A DNA stretch of 64,000 bases from Gordonia oryzae (GTDB lineage Bacteria; Actinomycetota; Actinomycetes; Mycobacteriales; Mycobacteriaceae): NCBI RefSeq assembly GCF_003797185.1, contig NZ_RKMH01000001.1, positions 186,001 through 250,000 on the forward strand, given 5' to 3'. The notes under the pieces are model-generated. The model was not told the origin of the DNA. It worked only from the letters and a program-made list of their open reading frames with translations, and made no database searches. Made by a program: the position numbers and the translations under genes. Shown here in pieces: positions 10,005 through 22,813 of this stretch; the stretch's first letter is position 1, and every line of letters starts with the position of its first letter.

Positions 10005-10173
10005 GCTGGCGTCGCCTTTCGCCGTGTACCGGGTCCGAGAACCCAGACCTGGGTGGTCGTGAATCATAGCGCAGTGGCGCTCGTTCCTGTGCGACGGGTG
10101 CACCCGCTGCACCGCATAGGTGGAACACCGTACTGGTTGGGTCCGCGACCCTCGTGCTAGCGTCGATATGTAA

Positions 10174-10322
10174 GTTCTCGGGGCGGGGTGAAACTCCCCA
10201 CCGGCGGTGATGGTGTCGCATAGGCGATACCGAGCCCGCGAGCGCCCGTCCAGCTGTGGACGGGGACAGCAGATTCCGGTGCGACTCCGGAGCCGACGGT
10301 CACAGTCCGGATGCGAGAGAAC
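10174..10322 (+). promoter_or_regulatory. FMN riboswitch (RFN element)
   Basis: Matches the RFN consensus: closing stem GTTCTCG with CGAGAGAAC, then GGGGCGGGGTGAAACTCCCC, ACCGGCGGTGAT, and near the 3' end GATTCCGGTGCGACTCCGGA, GCCGACGGTCACAGTCCGGA. It senses flavin mononucleotide and lowers expression of the downstream riboflavin genes when FMN is plentiful. Confidence 0.96.
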
Positions 10323-10339
10323 AAGACGGTCCTGCGCCG

Positions 10340-10369
10340 TCCTGTCTGCTCCGAGCGAGTTCGACAGGA
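10340..10369 (+). promoter_or_regulatory. Riboswitch expression platform: ribosome-site hairpin
   Basis: TCCTGTC (10340-10346) can pair with GACAGGA (10363-10369). The second arm includes part of the ribosome-binding site GACAGGAGG of ribE, so the hairpin would block translation initiation. No U-run follows, which argues for translational and not transcriptional control. Confidence 0.6.
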
Positions 10370-10377
10370 GGTAGAAG

Positions 10378-11040
10378 GTGTTTACAGGCATCGTCGAGGA
10401 ACTGGGCACCATCGTCGGCCGAGATGATCTCGCCGATGCGGCTCGACTCACCATTCGTGGCCCGCGGGTCACCTGCGACGCCGGATTCGGTGATTCGATC
10501 GCGGTCAACGGTGTATGTCTAACGGTCGTAGAATTCAACGACCAGCAGTTCACGGTGGATGTGATGGCTGAAACCCTCCGTCGCAGTTCGCTCGATCGTC
10601 TCGGACCGGGCAGCTCGGTGAATCTCGAACGCGCCATGCGCGCCGACGGCCGGTTCGGCGGTCACATCGTGCAGGGACACGTCGACGGCACCGGAATCGT
10701 TGTGGCGATCAGTCCCTCCCAAAATTGGACGGTCGTACGGATCGGCGTCGATCCGCATCTGAGCCGCTACCTCGTGGAGAAGGGCTCGATCACCGTTGAC
10801 GGTGTCTCTCTGACCGTCTCGGCGCTCGGCGCCGGGAGCGGAGCGAGCGGGCCGGGTGACTGGTTTGAGATCTCGCTGATCCCCACCACTTTGCAGGAGA
10901 CCACCCTGGGGTCGGCGTCGGTCGGCGCGGTGGTCAATCTCGAGGTCGACGTTCTCGCCAAATACGTCGAACGACTCCAGGCAACCCGCGCCGAGTCGAT
11001 CCGAACCCAGAGCGCAGCCGGCACGGCAGAGGTGAAGTGA
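10378..11040 (+). CDS. ribE: Riboflavin synthase, alpha chain
   Basis: Dismutates two molecules of 6,7-dimethyl-8-ribityllumazine to riboflavin and the pyrimidine precursor. The 220-residue protein shows the family's internal duplication: the first lumazine-binding half begins FTGIVEELG and has [12 protein letters not shown]; the second begins [14 protein letters not shown] and has [13 protein letters not shown]. The GTG start follows AGGAGG by seven bases. It is the first gene under the FMN riboswitch and its stop overlaps the ribBA start. Also called ribC in some actinobacterial annotations. Confidence 0.95.
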   Translation: MFTGIVEELGTIVGRDDLADAARLTIRGPRVTCDAGFGDSIAVNGVCLTVVEFNDQQFTVDVMAETLRRSSLDRLGPGSSVNLERAMRADGRFGGHIVQGHVDGTGIVVAISPSQNWTVVRIGVDPHLSRYLVEKGSITVDGVSLTVSALGAGSGASGPGDWFEISLIPTTLQETTLGSASVGAVVNLEVDVLAKYVERLQATRAESIRTQSAAGTAEVK

Positions 11041-12389
11041 TGAGCGAGGCCGTCAGCGAGAAGACCGCGAGTGAATCGACAAGTGCAGCAGTGTATCTCG
11101 ATACCGTCGATCGTGCGATCGCCGACATCGCGGCGGGCCGGGCCGTCGTGGTGGTCGACGATGAGGATCGCGAGAATGAGGGTGATCTGATCTTCGCCGC
11201 GGAGAAGGCCACCCCCGAGCTCGTGGCGTTTATGGTGCGTTATACCTCGGGGTATTTGTGTGTGCCGATGGCCGGTGACGACTGTGATCGGTTGGGACTA
11301 CCGCCGATGTATTCGATGAACCAGGACAAGCACGGAACCGCCTACACAGTCACCGTCGACGCCCGGGAGGGCGTCGGCACGGGGATCAGCGCCTCTGATC
11401 GGGCGACGACGATGCGGTTGCTGGCCGATCCGGCGAGCACCGCGGGTGATTTCACCCGTCCGGGCCATGTGGTCCCGTTGCGCGCCAAGGACGGTGGGGT
11501 GTTGCGCCGGCCGGGGCACACCGAGGCGGCCGTGGATCTCGCGCGGCTGGCCGGTCTCGCACCGGCGGGGGTGATCTGTGAGGTGGTGTCGCAGAAGGAC
11601 GTCGGGTCGATGGCCCAGACCGACGAGCTGCGAATCTTCGCCGACGAGCACGATCTCGCGTTGATCTCGATCGCCGACCTGATCGCGTGGCGACGCCGTC
11701 ACGAGAAGCACGTGGTGCGGGTGGCCGATGCCCGCATCCCCACCCGGCACGGGGATTTCCGCGCCGTCGGTTACACCAGCATCCACGATGACGTCGAGCA
11801 TGTGGCATTGGTGATGGGTGATCTCGCCGGAGCAGACGGCAGCGGCAGTGATGTGCTGGTGCGGGTGCATTCCGAATGCCTTACCGGCGACGTCTTCGGT
11901 TCGCTGCGCTGTGATTGCGGTCCGCAGCTCGATGCCGCGATGGAGATGGTCGCCGCCGAGGGGCGTGGTGTGGTGCTCTACATGCGCGGTCATGAGGGGC
12001 GCGGCATCGGTCTGCTGCACAAGCTGCAGGCCTACCAGTTGCAGGACGCGGGCTCGGACACCGTCGATGCGAATCTGCAGCTCGGTCTGCCCGCCGATTC
12101 CCGCGACTACGGTCTGGGCGCACAGATCCTCGTCGACCTCGGGGTCACCTCGATGCGCCTGCTCACCAACAATCCGGCCAAGCGGGTGGGACTCGACGGG
12201 TACGGGTTGCATATCGTGGAGCGCGTGCCGATGCCGGTGCGGGCGAACAAGGAAAATTTGCGGTATCTGCGGACCAAGCGTGACCGGATGGGGCACGATC
12301 TCGACGGTCTGGAGAACTGGGACGGTCCCGACCACCTGGATCCGCAGGGCACGCTGGATTCGCCGTCTGGAGACGGCGGACCGGCATGA
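11040..12389 (+). CDS. ribBA: Bifunctional 3,4-DHBP synthase / GTP cyclohydrolase II
   Basis: Supplies both precursors of riboflavin. The N-terminal DHBP synthase domain (about 15-220) has the acidic active-site loop [12 protein letters not shown] and [20 protein letters not shown] with [14 protein letters not shown]. The C-terminal GTP cyclohydrolase II domain (about 225-430) has the zinc-binding [20 protein letters not shown], the catalytic Arg-containing [11 protein letters not shown] and a GTP site near [12 protein letters not shown]. All catalytic residues I can check are present, so both activities look intact. ATG 11040 overlaps the ribE stop; a GTG at 11037 is in frame. Confidence 0.95.
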   Translation: MSEAVSEKTASESTSAAVYLDTVDRAIADIAAGRAVVVVDDEDRENEGDLIFAAEKATPELVAFMVRYTSGYLCVPMAGDDCDRLGLPPMYSMNQDKHGTAYTVTVDAREGVGTGISASDRATTMRLLADPASTAGDFTRPGHVVPLRAKDGGVLRRPGHTEAAVDLARLAGLAPAGVICEVVSQKDVGSMAQTDELRIFADEHDLALISIADLIAWRRRHEKHVVRVADARIPTRHGDFRAVGYTSIHDDVEHVALVMGDLAGADGSGSDVLVRVHSECLTGDVFGSLRCDCGPQLDAAMEMVAAEGRGVVLYMRGHEGRGIGLLHKLQAYQLQDAGSDTVDANLQLGLPADSRDYGLGAQILVDLGVTSMRLLTNNPAKRVGLDGYGLHIVERVPMPVRANKENLRYLRTKRDRMGHDLDGLENWDGPDHLDPQGTLDSPSGDGGPA

Positions 12390-12421
12390 GCAGCAGAGTT
12401 TGATGAGCTGCGGATCTGTGA

Positions 12422-13448
<1,027 letters not shown>

Positions 13449-13449
<1 letters not shown>

Positions 13450-14339
13450 TGATCGAACTCGACGCCGTGGGGCAGACCGCACTCGGGGTGGCCTCTGTGC
13501 GCGCTTATGAGTCGCTGCGTCGTGACGCGCTGTTCACCGATCCGCTGGCCGTTGCCCTATTCGAATCCGCGTTGGTCGCATCCGGGGTCACCGACCCCGA
13601 CGGCACCCTGCCACCGATGCCGCCGGCCACCGACGCTGCCGGCCGCGAACGCCTTGGCATGTACCACTGGATCGTCGCCCGCACCCTGTTCCTCGACGAC
13701 ATGTTCCGATCGGCTGCGCGCGACGGGATCGAGCAGTTCGTCATCCTGGGCTCCGGACTCGACGCCCGGGCTTTCCGGCTGGACCTGGGATCGGCGGCGG
13801 TGGTCTATGAGCTGGACCGCCCGCCGGTGGTCGAGGTCAAGGAAGCTCTCGTCGCTGAGCATGAGCTGGTCGCCGGCACCGGCCGACGGGTCGTGCAGGC
13901 CGATCTGATCTCCGACTGGTTATCGCCCCTGATCGAGGCCGGCCTGCACACCGATGAGCCGACGTGCTGGCTTGCCGAAGGGCTCCTGGTCTATTTCGAA
14001 CCCGACGTCGCGCGGCGGGTGATCGATACCATCGGGCGGGCCAGCGCATCGGGATCACGCATCGGCGTCACCGTTCGCTCCACGCGCGGCACACGCACCG
14101 ATGGCCCTTTCGCGCAGGTGGCCGCGCTCTGGCACCAGGATCCTGGCATTGTTCGGCGTTTCACCGACACCGGGTGGACGTGTGAGGTCACCGACACCGC
14201 CTCGGTGCTCGCCGCGGCGGGCCGAGCCATCGATGCTGAGCTCGGGGCCGCGGGAACCGCCGACGATGGTTCAGTGGGGCCATCGGCGAGTCTGCTCGCC
14301 GGCCGGTTCGAATCCCGATCCGTCGGCCGCGCCGACTAG
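13449..14339 (+). CDS. SAM-dependent methyltransferase, LCM/PPM1-like family
   Basis: A 296-residue protein of the actinobacterial family often labelled 'class I SAM-dependent methyltransferase, TIGR00027'. The SAM-binding stretch [17 protein letters not shown] lies near residues 98-114, followed by [18 protein letters not shown], and [20 protein letters not shown] near 175 is typical. Substrates are mostly unknown; some relatives act in antibiotic or lipid pathways. ATG 13449 overlaps the stop of the PH-domain gene; GTG 13446 is an equal alternative. It sits between the rib operon and uvrC, and it is not part of the mycobacterial order at this place. Confidence 0.85.
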
Positions 14340-14349
14340 CCTGGAACAC

Positions 14350-16380
14350 GTGGCCGACCCGAGTACCTACCGTCCTGCGCCCGGGACGATCCCGACAGAT
14401 CCGGGAGTGTACAAATTCCGTGATTCCCACGGCCGCGTCATCTATGTGGGTAAGGCCAAGAACCTTCGCTCTCGTCTGACGTCGTACTTCGCCGACATCG
14501 CCTCGCTGCATCCGCGTACTCGTCAGATGGTGACCACCGCGGCGTCGGTGGAGTGGACGGTCGTCGGCACCGAGGTCGAGGCGCTGCAGCTGGAATACAA
14601 CTGGATCAAGGAGTTCGATCCCCGGTTCAACGTCCGTTATCGCGACGACAAGAGTTACCCGATGTTGGCGGTCACGCTCAACGAAGAGTATCCGCGGCTG
14701 TTCGTCTACCGCGGGCCGCGGCGCCGTGGCGTGCGCTACTTCGGTCCGTACTCGCACGCGTGGGCCATCCGCGAGACTGTCGACCTGCTGACCCGGGTGT
14801 TCCCGGCCCGCACCTGCTCGGCCGGGGTGTTCAAGCGGCACGGGCAGATCGACCGGCCGTGTCTGCTCGGCTACATCGACAAGTGTTCGGCGCCGTGTAT
14901 CGGTCGGGTCAGCGCCATCGAGCACCGTGAGATCGTCAACGATTTCTGCGACTTCCTGGCGGGCCGCACCGACCAGATGATCAAGCGCCTTGAGCGTGAG
15001 ATGGCCTCGGCCGCAGAGGCACTCGACTTCGAACGGGCGGCGCGTCTGCGCGACGACGTGGGGGCGATGCGGCGCGCGTTGGAGAAGCAGGCTGTGGTAC
15101 TCGGTGACGGCACCGACGCCGACGTCATCGCAATGGTCGGCGACGAACTCGAGGTGTCGGTGCAGATCTTCCACGTCCGGGACGGTCGGGTGCGCGGTGA
15201 GCGCGGGTGGGTCGTGGAGAAATCCGATGACGACGACATCGGCGAGCAGGTCGGGCAGTTCCTCACGCAGTTCTATGGCGCCCAGGCCGATCTCGATGCG
15301 ACTGTCGAGGTCGGCGAGGATCGCGAGCGTGGTGAGTCAGTGCCGCGTGAGGTCCTCGTTCCCGCGCTTCCCGCCGAGCACGAGGAGCTGACCGAGTTCC
15401 TCTCCGATCTGCGTGGCAGCCGTGTCAGTCTGCGGGTTCCGCAACGCGGCGACAAGAAGGCGTTGTTCGAGACGGTCGCACGCAACGCGGGAGAAGCGTT
15501 GACGCAGCACAAGTTACGCCGTGCAGGTGACCTGACGACGCGGTCGGCGGCGCTGACCGAGTTGCAGGAGGGCCTCGGACTCGACCAGGCCCCGCTGCGG
15601 ATCGAGTGCGTCGACATCTCGCACGTGCAAGGTACCGATGTGGTGGCCTCGCTGGTGGTCTTCGAGGACGGATTGCCCCGCAAATCCGACTATCGCCACT
15701 ATTCGATCCGCGAGGCGGCCGGAGACGGCCGCTCCGACGACGTCGGTTCGATCGCCGAGGTGACTCGTCGACGTTTCCTGCGCCATCGCGCCGATCAGGC
15801 CGACGGCGTCGCCGCGCAGGTGGCGGCGCAGGTGGCCGCCGACTCCGACTCGAAGAAGACGCGGCGCTTCGCCTATCCGCCGAATCTGTTCGTCGTCGAC
15901 GGTGGTGCGCCGCAGGTGCATGCCGCGGCGACGGTTCTCGATGAACTCGGCGTCACCGACGTGGCGGTGATCGGACTGGCCAAGCGACTCGAGGAGATCT
16001 GGGTGCCCGGTGACGACGAACCGGTGATCCTACCCCGCTCCAGCGAGGCGCTGTTCCTGCTGCAGCGGGTGCGCGACGAGGCGCACCGTTTCGCGATCAC
16101 CTTCCACCGCAGCAAACGCAGCAAACGTATGACCGAGTCGGTACTCGACGGCGTTCCCGGCCTCGGACGCTCCCGGCGCACCGCGCTGGTCACCCACTTC
16201 GGCTCCGTCGCCAAGTTGCGGGAGGCCACCGTCGACGACATCGCCGCGGTGCCGGGCATTGGCCCAGGGACCGCACGGGTGGTGCACGACGCGCTGGCCG
16301 GCGACACGCCAACGGCCACCGGAAATTCGGCGGCCGGACCGGTCGAGACCACTCGCGATGTGACGGCGGGATGGACGTGA
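14350..16380 (+). CDS. uvrC: UvrABC system protein C
   Basis: The double-incision nuclease of nucleotide excision repair. Domains in order: GIY-YIG nuclease (about 15-95; [20 protein letters not shown]), cysteine cluster [23 protein letters not shown] motif that binds UvrB (about 215-250), RNase H-like 3' nuclease domain with [20 protein letters not shown] and [10 protein letters not shown], and a tandem HhH DNA-binding end ([17 protein letters not shown] and [16 protein letters not shown]). 676 residues, normal for actinobacteria. GTG 14350 lies just after the methyltransferase stop; the longer open frame upstream is only overlap. It leads the uvrC-rapZ-yvcK-whiA run. Confidence 0.95.
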   Translation: MADPSTYRPAPGTIPTDPGVYKFRDSHGRVIYVGKAKNLRSRLTSYFADIASLHPRTRQMVTTAASVEWTVVGTEVEALQLEYNWIKEFDPRFNVRYRDDKSYPMLAVTLNEEYPRLFVYRGPRRRGVRYFGPYSHAWAIRETVDLLTRVFPARTCSAGVFKRHGQIDRPCLLGYIDKCSAPCIGRVSAIEHREIVNDFCDFLAGRTDQMIKRLEREMASAAEALDFERAARLRDDVGAMRRALEKQAVVLGDGTDADVIAMVGDELEVSVQIFHVRDGRVRGERGWVVEKSDDDDIGEQVGQFLTQFYGAQADLDATVEVGEDRERGESVPREVLVPALPAEHEELTEFLSDLRGSRVSLRVPQRGDKKALFETVARNAGEALTQHKLRRAGDLTTRSAALTELQEGLGLDQAPLRIECVDISHVQGTDVVASLVVFEDGLPRKSDYRHYSIREAAGDGRSDDVGSIAEVTRRRFLRHRADQADGVAAQVAAQVAADSDSKKTRRFAYPPNLFVVDGGAPQVHAAATVLDELGVTDVAVIGLAKRLEEIWVPGDDEPVILPRSSEALFLLQRVRDEAHRFAITFHRSKRSKRMTESVLDGVPGLGRSRRTALVTHFGSVAKLREATVDDIAAVPGIGPGTARVVHDALAGDTPTATGNSAAGPVETTRDVTAGWT

Positions 16381-16400
16381 GCACGAGCGGAGGTACGGAT

Positions 16401-17345
16401 ATGACCGACAGCGATCCCGTGCAGGGGGCATCGGTAGCAGGCGCCTCCGGCGCGGACGCCACCGACGGACTCGTCGTCCTGTTTGTCGCGGGCATGTCCG
16501 GCGCCGGTCGCTCCACGGTCGCCAACGTGCTCGAGGACGACGGCTGGTATGTCGCCGACAACGTGCCGCCCGCGCTGATCTCGACGATGGTCGACCTCGT
16601 CGCCAACAGCGACCCGCCGATCCTGCGGCTGGCCATGGTGTTGCGCGCTTCCGACGAGAACCTCGGCGCGCAGTTACGCACGCTGCGGGCACAACTCGCG
16701 GCCACCGGCACCCAGACGCGACTGCTGTTTCTCGACGCCAGCGATCAGGTGCTGGTCCGCCGCTTCGAGCAGGTCCGTCGTCGCCATCCGCTGCAGGGTA
16801 GCGAGACCTTGGTGGAGGGGATCGCGCGGGAGCGGGTGATCCTCGCACCCCTCAAGGATTCCGCCGACCTCGTGGTGGAGACCTCGACGCTGACCGTCGC
16901 CAAACTGCGTGAGGTGGTGGAGGATTCGTATCCGCACGACGCGAGTTCCCGGCTCAGCGTTGCCGTGCAGTCCTTTGGGTTCAAATACGGATTGCCGATC
17001 GACTCCGACCTCGTCGCCGACGTCCGCTTCCTGCCCAATCCGTATTGGGTGGCCGATTTGAGGGAACTCAACGGTCGCGACGCGGCGGTGCGGGAGTATG
17101 TCCTCGGACAGGACGACGCCGGGCGCTTCGTCGATCTCTACATCGAACTGATCGGTGTCGTGGGCAAGGGTTATCTCCGAGAAGGCAAGCGCTACATGAC
17201 CGTCGGCATCGGATGCACCGGCGGCAAGCACCGCAGTGTCGCGATCTCCGAGGAGTTGGCGCGTCGCCTGCGGGTCGCCGCGGACGACGCGGGTGCCGCG
17301 CGCTACGACGTGCGGGTCATGCACCGTGATCTGGGGCGCGAATGA
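16401..17345 (+). CDS. rapZ: RNase adapter / nucleotide-binding protein RapZ
   Basis: A 314-residue ATP/GTP-binding protein. The Walker A loop GMSGAGRST is at about residues 31-39, and the C-terminal domain carries KRYMTVGIGCTGGKHRSVAI with the conserved cysteine and Lys-His-Arg. In E. coli RapZ steers RNase E to small RNAs; in actinobacteria the role is not settled, but the trio rapZ-yvcK-whiA is highly conserved. I chose ATG 16401, which has a GGAGG seven bases upstream; ATG 16371 within uvrC is in frame but has no such site. Confidence 0.92.
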   Translation: MTDSDPVQGASVAGASGADATDGLVVLFVAGMSGAGRSTVANVLEDDGWYVADNVPPALISTMVDLVANSDPPILRLAMVLRASDENLGAQLRTLRAQLAATGTQTRLLFLDASDQVLVRRFEQVRRRHPLQGSETLVEGIARERVILAPLKDSADLVVETSTLTVAKLREVVEDSYPHDASSRLSVAVQSFGFKYGLPIDSDLVADVRFLPNPYWVADLRELNGRDAAVREYVLGQDDAGRFVDLYIELIGVVGKGYLREGKRYMTVGIGCTGGKHRSVAISEELARRLRVAADDAGAARYDVRVMHRDLGRE

Positions 17346-18346
17346 GTGCCATGCGGATCGCCGCGCTCGGCGGCGGACACGGCCTGTATGCGACCCTGAC
17401 GGCGATGCGCTATCTGAGCCCGCACGTGACGGCCATCGTGACCGTCGCCGACGACGGTGGGTCGTCGGGCCGGTTGCGTTCGGAACTCGGGGTGATCCCA
17501 CCCGGCGATCTGCGAATGGCGATGGCGGCGTTGATGTGTGCGCCGGCGGCCCTTGACGGTCTGGCCGGGCGGCGGGACCCGGCCGCCGACCGGCGGCACC
17601 ACGAGTTGTGGGCGGAGACCTTGCAGCATCGCTTCGGTGGTTACGGTGCGCTCGCCGGTCATCCGGTGGGCAACCTGCTGCTGGCCGGGCTGACCGAGGT
17701 CCTCGGCGATCCGGTGGCCGCCCTCGACGAGATGATGCGTGTGTTCGACGTCGATGGTCGGGTGCTGCCGATGTCGTCGGTACCGCTGGAGATCGAGGCC
17801 GACGTCTCCGGACTGGAATCCGATCCGCGTATCTCCCGAGTCATCCGTGGCCAGGTGGCCGTGGCGACCACCCCGGGCAAGGTGCGTCGGGTGCGACTCC
17901 TGCCCGCGGAGCCGCCGGTGTGCGAGCCGGTGATCACCGCCGTCGACGAGGCTGACCTCGTCGTGCTCGGTCCGGGCTCCTGGTTCTCCAGTGTGATCCC
18001 GCACGTCCTGGTGCCGGACCTGCTGAAGGCGTTGCAGCGCAGCACTTCTCGTAAGGTGTTGATCGTGAACCTGGCGCCGGAGCCGGGGGAGACTCCAGGA
18101 TTCTCGGTCGAGCGACACCTGCATGTGCTGCACGCCCACGCCGACACGCTCACGATCGATCACGTGGTCGTCGACGAGTCGTCGGTGCCCGCCGGGCGCG
18201 AGCGCGAGCACCTCGAGAGGGCAGCCGGGATGTTCGGTGCGAGCCTGGAGGTCGGTGATCTCGCCGTTCCCGGCCGCCACGTCCACGACCCGGCGAAAGT
18301 GGCCGGCCTGATCAAGCAACTGTGTTCGCGTGAAACGACCCGTTAG
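17342..18346 (+). CDS. yvcK: Gluconeogenesis factor YvcK/CofD-like
   Basis: A 334-residue protein of the CofD/YvcK (UPF0052) family. It has the phosphate-binding ALGGGHGLYATLTAMRYL at the N-terminus, VADDGGSSGRLRSELGVIPP near 40, HPVGNLLLAGLTEVLG near 100, and VVLGPGSWFSSVIPHVLVP near 208. In Bacillus and mycobacteria YvcK (CuvA) binds UDP-GlcNAc and is needed for growth on gluconeogenic carbon and for cell-wall control. The start overlaps the rapZ stop by four bases, so the two are coupled. Confidence 0.92.
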   Translation: MSAMRIAALGGGHGLYATLTAMRYLSPHVTAIVTVADDGGSSGRLRSELGVIPPGDLRMAMAALMCAPAALDGLAGRRDPAADRRHHELWAETLQHRFGGYGALAGHPVGNLLLAGLTEVLGDPVAALDEMMRVFDVDGRVLPMSSVPLEIEADVSGLESDPRISRVIRGQVAVATTPGKVRRVRLLPAEPPVCEPVITAVDEADLVVLGPGSWFSSVIPHVLVPDLLKALQRSTSRKVLIVNLAPEPGETPGFSVERHLHVLHAHADTLTIDHVVVDESSVPAGREREHLERAAGMFGASLEVGDLAVPGRHVHDPAKVAGLIKQLCSRETTR

Positions 18347-18460
18347 GCTGGCCCAGCGTGGTTGAGCGAGGGCAGGGTCTACCGGGGCGCGCCCTGGTAG
18401 TACAGGCATGGGGTCCACGGATGGCAGGAGGACCCGGCGATGACAGGAGGACAGGGACCG

Positions 18461-19444
18461 GTGGCGATGACCGCGGCGGTGAAGGACGAATTGAGTCGGC
18501 TCGCCGTGACGCAGGTGAGTCCGCGCAAGGCCGAGGTGTCGGCGCTTCTGCGGTTCGCGGGAGGCCTGCACATCGTGGCCGGACGAGTAATCGTCGAGGC
18601 CGAGGTCGACATGGGCAATGTAGCGCGACGGCTGCGCCGGGAGATCCACGACCTGTACGGATACACCTCTGAGGTCCACGTCCTGCGCGGTGGCGGACTA
18701 CGCAAGTCGGCGCGTTACATCGTGCGGGTCACTGCCGACGGTGAGGGCCTCGCTCGACAGACCGGGCTGCTGGATCTGCGCGGTCGACCGGTCCGGGGAC
18801 TGCCCGCGCAGGTGGTCGGCGGCAGTGTTGCCGACGCCGAGGCCGCCTGGCGCGGGGCGTTTCTGGCGCACGGGTCGCTGACCGAGCCCGGCCGGTCCTC
18901 GGCGCTGGAGGTCAGCTGCCCCGGTCCGGAGTCGGCGCTCGCGCTCGTCGGGGCGGCCCGGCGACTCGGGGTGTCGGCGAAGGCCCGTGAGGTGCGCGGC
19001 GCCGACCGTGTGGTCATCCGCGACGGTGAAGCGATCGGCGCGCTGTTGACGAGGATGGGCGCACACGACACGCGCCTGGTCTGGGAGGAACGCCGGATGC
19101 GTCGGGAGGTGCGGGCAACGGCCAACCGGCTCGCCAACTTCGATGACGCCAACCTGCGCCGCTCGGCGCGCGCCGCGGTCGCGGCCGCCGCCCGGGTCGA
19201 GCGCGCGCTGGAGATCCTCGGCGACGACGTCCCCGACCACCTCGCCGCGGCCGGACATCTGCGCATCACCCACCGGCAGGCCTCGCTGGAGGAACTCGGC
19301 CAGCTCGCCGATCCACCGATGACCAAGGACGCCGTCGCCGGCCGGATCCGCCGGCTGCTGTCGACCGCGGACAAGAAGGCGCATGCCGAGGGCATACCCG
19401 ACACCGAGTCGGCGGTCACCGCGGATTTGCTCGACGAGGAGTGA
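18461..19444 (+). CDS. whiA: DNA-binding sporulation/division regulator WhiA
   Basis: A WhiA regulator: an N-terminal homing-endonuclease-like (LAGLIDADG) core without catalytic residues, from [20 protein letters not shown] to about 210, joined to a C-terminal helix-turn-helix ([26 protein letters not shown], about 285-310). The middle includes [20 protein letters not shown], conserved throughout the family. In Streptomyces WhiA works with WhiB in sporulation septation; in other actinobacteria its targets are cell-division genes. I chose GTG 18461 because homologs begin [15 protein letters not shown] 18440 also has an AGGAGG site and would add seven residues. Confidence 0.93.
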   Translation: MAMTAAVKDELSRLAVTQVSPRKAEVSALLRFAGGLHIVAGRVIVEAEVDMGNVARRLRREIHDLYGYTSEVHVLRGGGLRKSARYIVRVTADGEGLARQTGLLDLRGRPVRGLPAQVVGGSVADAEAAWRGAFLAHGSLTEPGRSSALEVSCPGPESALALVGAARRLGVSAKAREVRGADRVVIRDGEAIGALLTRMGAHDTRLVWEERRMRREVRATANRLANFDDANLRRSARAAVAAAARVERALEILGDDVPDHLAAAGHLRITHRQASLEELGQLADPPMTKDAVAGRIRRLLSTADKKAHAEGIPDTESAVTADLLDEE

Positions 19445-19479
19445 CCGAGAGTCGTCGACCCGATCGTTCGGTCGGCGGT

Positions 19480-19502
19480 ACGGGTGTACCCAGTGCACCC
19501 GT
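19480..19502. terminator. Hairpin after whiA
   Basis: ACGGGTG (19480-19486) pairs with CACCCGT (19496-19502) around a nine-base loop, 36 bases past the whiA stop. There is no U-run, so it may be a weak terminator or a site in the gap leader. Confidence 0.35.
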
Positions 19503-19559
19503 CGCGCTGCCCGCGATCAGGCGTCCTACTAGGCTGGACCCGACACCGGTTGGCCATGA

Positions 19560-20645
<1,086 letters not shown>

Positions 20646-20690
20646 CCGACCGGTCGCTGCCGAACCCAACCGTTACGGAGCAATGCTGCA

Positions 20691-21902
20691 ATGGGTGTAC
20701 CCACTCTGAAAGATCTTCTCGACGAGGGCGTTTCGGGTCGCGGTGTGTTGGTTCGATCGGATTTCAACGTCCCGCTCGACGGGTCGACGATCACCGATCC
20801 GGGCCGAATCCTCGCCTCCCTGCCGACGCTGAACGCGCTCATCGATGCCGGCGCCAAGGTGATCATCACCGCGCATCTGGGCCGCCCGAAGGGCGAGCCG
20901 GATTCGAAGTATTCCTTGGCGCCGGTCGCCGAACGTCTCGGCCAGGAGCTGGGCCGCAACGTCCAGCTCGCCGGTGATGTGGTCGGCTCGGACGCGCTCG
21001 CGCGCGCCGAGGGACTCACCGACGGTGATGTCCTGCTGTTGGAGAACGTGCGGTTCGATCCGCGCGAGACATCCAAGGACGAATCCGAGCGAGAGGCGCT
21101 GGCCAAGGCCTTCGTCGAACTCGTCGGTCCCGATGGCGCCTTCGTCTCCGACGGGTTCGGGGTGGTGCACCGCAAGCAGGCCTCGGTGTACGACGTCGCC
21201 AAGCTCCTCCCGCACTACGCGGGTGAGCTCGTGGCGGCTGAGGTCAAGGTGCTTTCGGCACTCACCGAGGACCCGGGGCGGCCCTACGCCGTGGTACTGG
21301 GTGGGTCCAAGGTGTCCGACAAGCTCGGAGTGATCGAGGCGCTGGCACCGAAGGTCGACACGCTGGTCATCGGCGGCGGTATGGCGTTCACGTTCCTGGC
21401 CGCTCAGGGCCATGTCGTGGGCACCTCGCTGCTGCAGGAAGATCAGATCGAGGTCTGCAAGGATCTGCTGGAGCGATTCGGTGATGTCATACGGTTGCCC
21501 GCCGATGTGGTGGTGGCCGACAAGTTCGCCGCCGACGCGCAATCTCGGACGGTCTCTGCCGACGCCATCCCCGACGGATGGATGGGTCTGGACATCGGGC
21601 CGGAGTCGGTGCAGCGTTTCGCCGCGCTGCTCTCCGGCGCCAAGACGATCTTGTGGAACGGACCGTCGGGCGTGTTCGAATTCGAGAAGTTCTCCGCGGG
21701 CACCAAGGGGGTTGCCGAGGCGATCGCCGGCGCCACCAAAGCCGGTGCGTTCACCGTTGTTGGCGGGGGCGACTCCGCAGCCGCGGTGCGCACGCTGGGG
21801 TTGCCCGACGACGACTTCTCGCATATCTCGACCGGTGGCGGTGCGTCGCTGGAATACCTGGAGGGCAAGGAATTGCCGGGACTGAAGGTGCTGGAATCAT
21901 GA
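20691..21902 (+). CDS. pgk: Phosphoglycerate kinase
   Basis: Transfers phosphate from 1,3-bisphosphoglycerate to ADP. 403 residues, normal length. Hallmarks: [11 protein letters not shown] near 22, the substrate-binding [10 protein letters not shown] near 62, [14 protein letters not shown] near 117, [16 protein letters not shown] near 200 and the nucleotide hinge [11 protein letters not shown] near 360. It lies 45 bases after gap with a plain GGAG site, and its stop overlaps the tpiA start. Confidence 0.96.
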   Translation: MGVPTLKDLLDEGVSGRGVLVRSDFNVPLDGSTITDPGRILASLPTLNALIDAGAKVIITAHLGRPKGEPDSKYSLAPVAERLGQELGRNVQLAGDVVGSDALARAEGLTDGDVLLLENVRFDPRETSKDESEREALAKAFVELVGPDGAFVSDGFGVVHRKQASVYDVAKLLPHYAGELVAAEVKVLSALTEDPGRPYAVVLGGSKVSDKLGVIEALAPKVDTLVIGGGMAFTFLAAQGHVVGTSLLQEDQIEVCKDLLERFGDVIRLPADVVVADKFAADAQSRTVSADAIPDGWMGLDIGPESVQRFAALLSGAKTILWNGPSGVFEFEKFSAGTKGVAEAIAGATKAGAFTVVGGGDSAAAVRTLGLPDDDFSHISTGGGASLEYLEGKELPGLKVLES

Positions 21903-22690
21903 GCGGATCCCGTAAGCCGCTCATCGCGGGCAACTGGAAGATGAATCTCAACCACCTCGAGGCCATCGCACTGGTGCAGAAGATCGCGTTTGCGCTTCCC
22001 GCCAAGTACTTCGAAAAGGTCGACGTGACGGTCATCCCGCCGTTCACCGACATCCGTTCCGTGCAGACTGTCATCGACGGTGACAAATTGCTGCTGACCT
22101 ACGGTGCCCAGGATCTGTCGGCGCACGACTCGGGTGCCTATACCGGCGAGATCAGCGGGGCGTTCCTGGCCAAGCTCGGATGCACCTTCGTCGTCGTCGG
22201 GCATTCGGAGCGGCGCACCCTGCACGCCGAGACCGACGAGGTGGTGCTCGCCAAGACCAAGGCGGCGCTCAAACACGGCCTGACGCCGATCGTCTGTATC
22301 GGCGAGGGACTCGACATCCGAGAGTCCGGCGAGCACGTCGCCTACAACGTCGCGCAGCTGAAGGGTTCGTTGGCTGGTCTCTCTGCCGAGGACGTCGCGA
22401 AGGTCGTCGTCGCCTACGAGCCCGTCTGGGCCATCGGTACCGGTCGGGTGGCCAGTGCCGCCGACGCGCAGGAGGTCTGCGCGGCGGTGCGTACCACGCT
22501 CGCCGAGATCGCCGATGCGTCGACGGCCGCCTCGGTGCGGGTGCTCTACGGCGGATCGGTGAACGCCAAGAACGTCGGCGACATCGTCGGCCAGACCGAT
22601 GTCGACGGGGCACTCGTCGGCGGAGCCTCCCTGAAGGCCGACGAGTTCTCCACATTGTCGGCGATCGCCGCAGGCGGCCCCCTGCCCTGA
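21899..22690 (+). CDS. tpiA: Triosephosphate isomerase
   Basis: A 263-residue TIM barrel. The catalytic Lys is in [14 protein letters not shown] near residue 13, the electrophilic His in VVVGHSERR near 100, the base Glu in [12 protein letters not shown] near 172, and the phosphate-binding loops in [11 protein letters not shown] and [10 protein letters not shown] near the end. The ATGA overlap with pgk marks an operon. Start fixed by that overlap and by homology. Confidence 0.96.
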   Translation: MSGSRKPLIAGNWKMNLNHLEAIALVQKIAFALPAKYFEKVDVTVIPPFTDIRSVQTVIDGDKLLLTYGAQDLSAHDSGAYTGEISGAFLAKLGCTFVVVGHSERRTLHAETDEVVLAKTKAALKHGLTPIVCIGEGLDIRESGEHVAYNVAQLKGSLAGLSAEDVAKVVVAYEPVWAIGTGRVASAADAQEVCAAVRTTLAEIADASTAASVRVLYGGSVNAKNVGDIVGQTDVDGALVGGASLKADEFSTLSAIAAGGPLP

Positions 22691-22813
22691 GCGCTCGCCC
22701 CAACGCGTAGACTGGTCGCGCCGGTCGCATTCCTCGTGAGGTGGCCGGCTCGACCATGTCGTCGGGCCCCGGCCGGACGCGACTCGATTCCAACCGACAA
22801 GGATCTGCCTGAC

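Noticed and set aside
14300-14325. GGTTCGAATCC, a tRNA T-loop look-alike
   Set aside because: It codes for the end of the methyltransferase (GRFESRS) and no acceptor, D or anticodon arms can be folded around it. No tRNA gene was seen in the window.
17303-18679. Long minus-strand open frame over yvcK/whiA
   Set aside because: His/Arg-rich shadow of conserved plus-strand genes.
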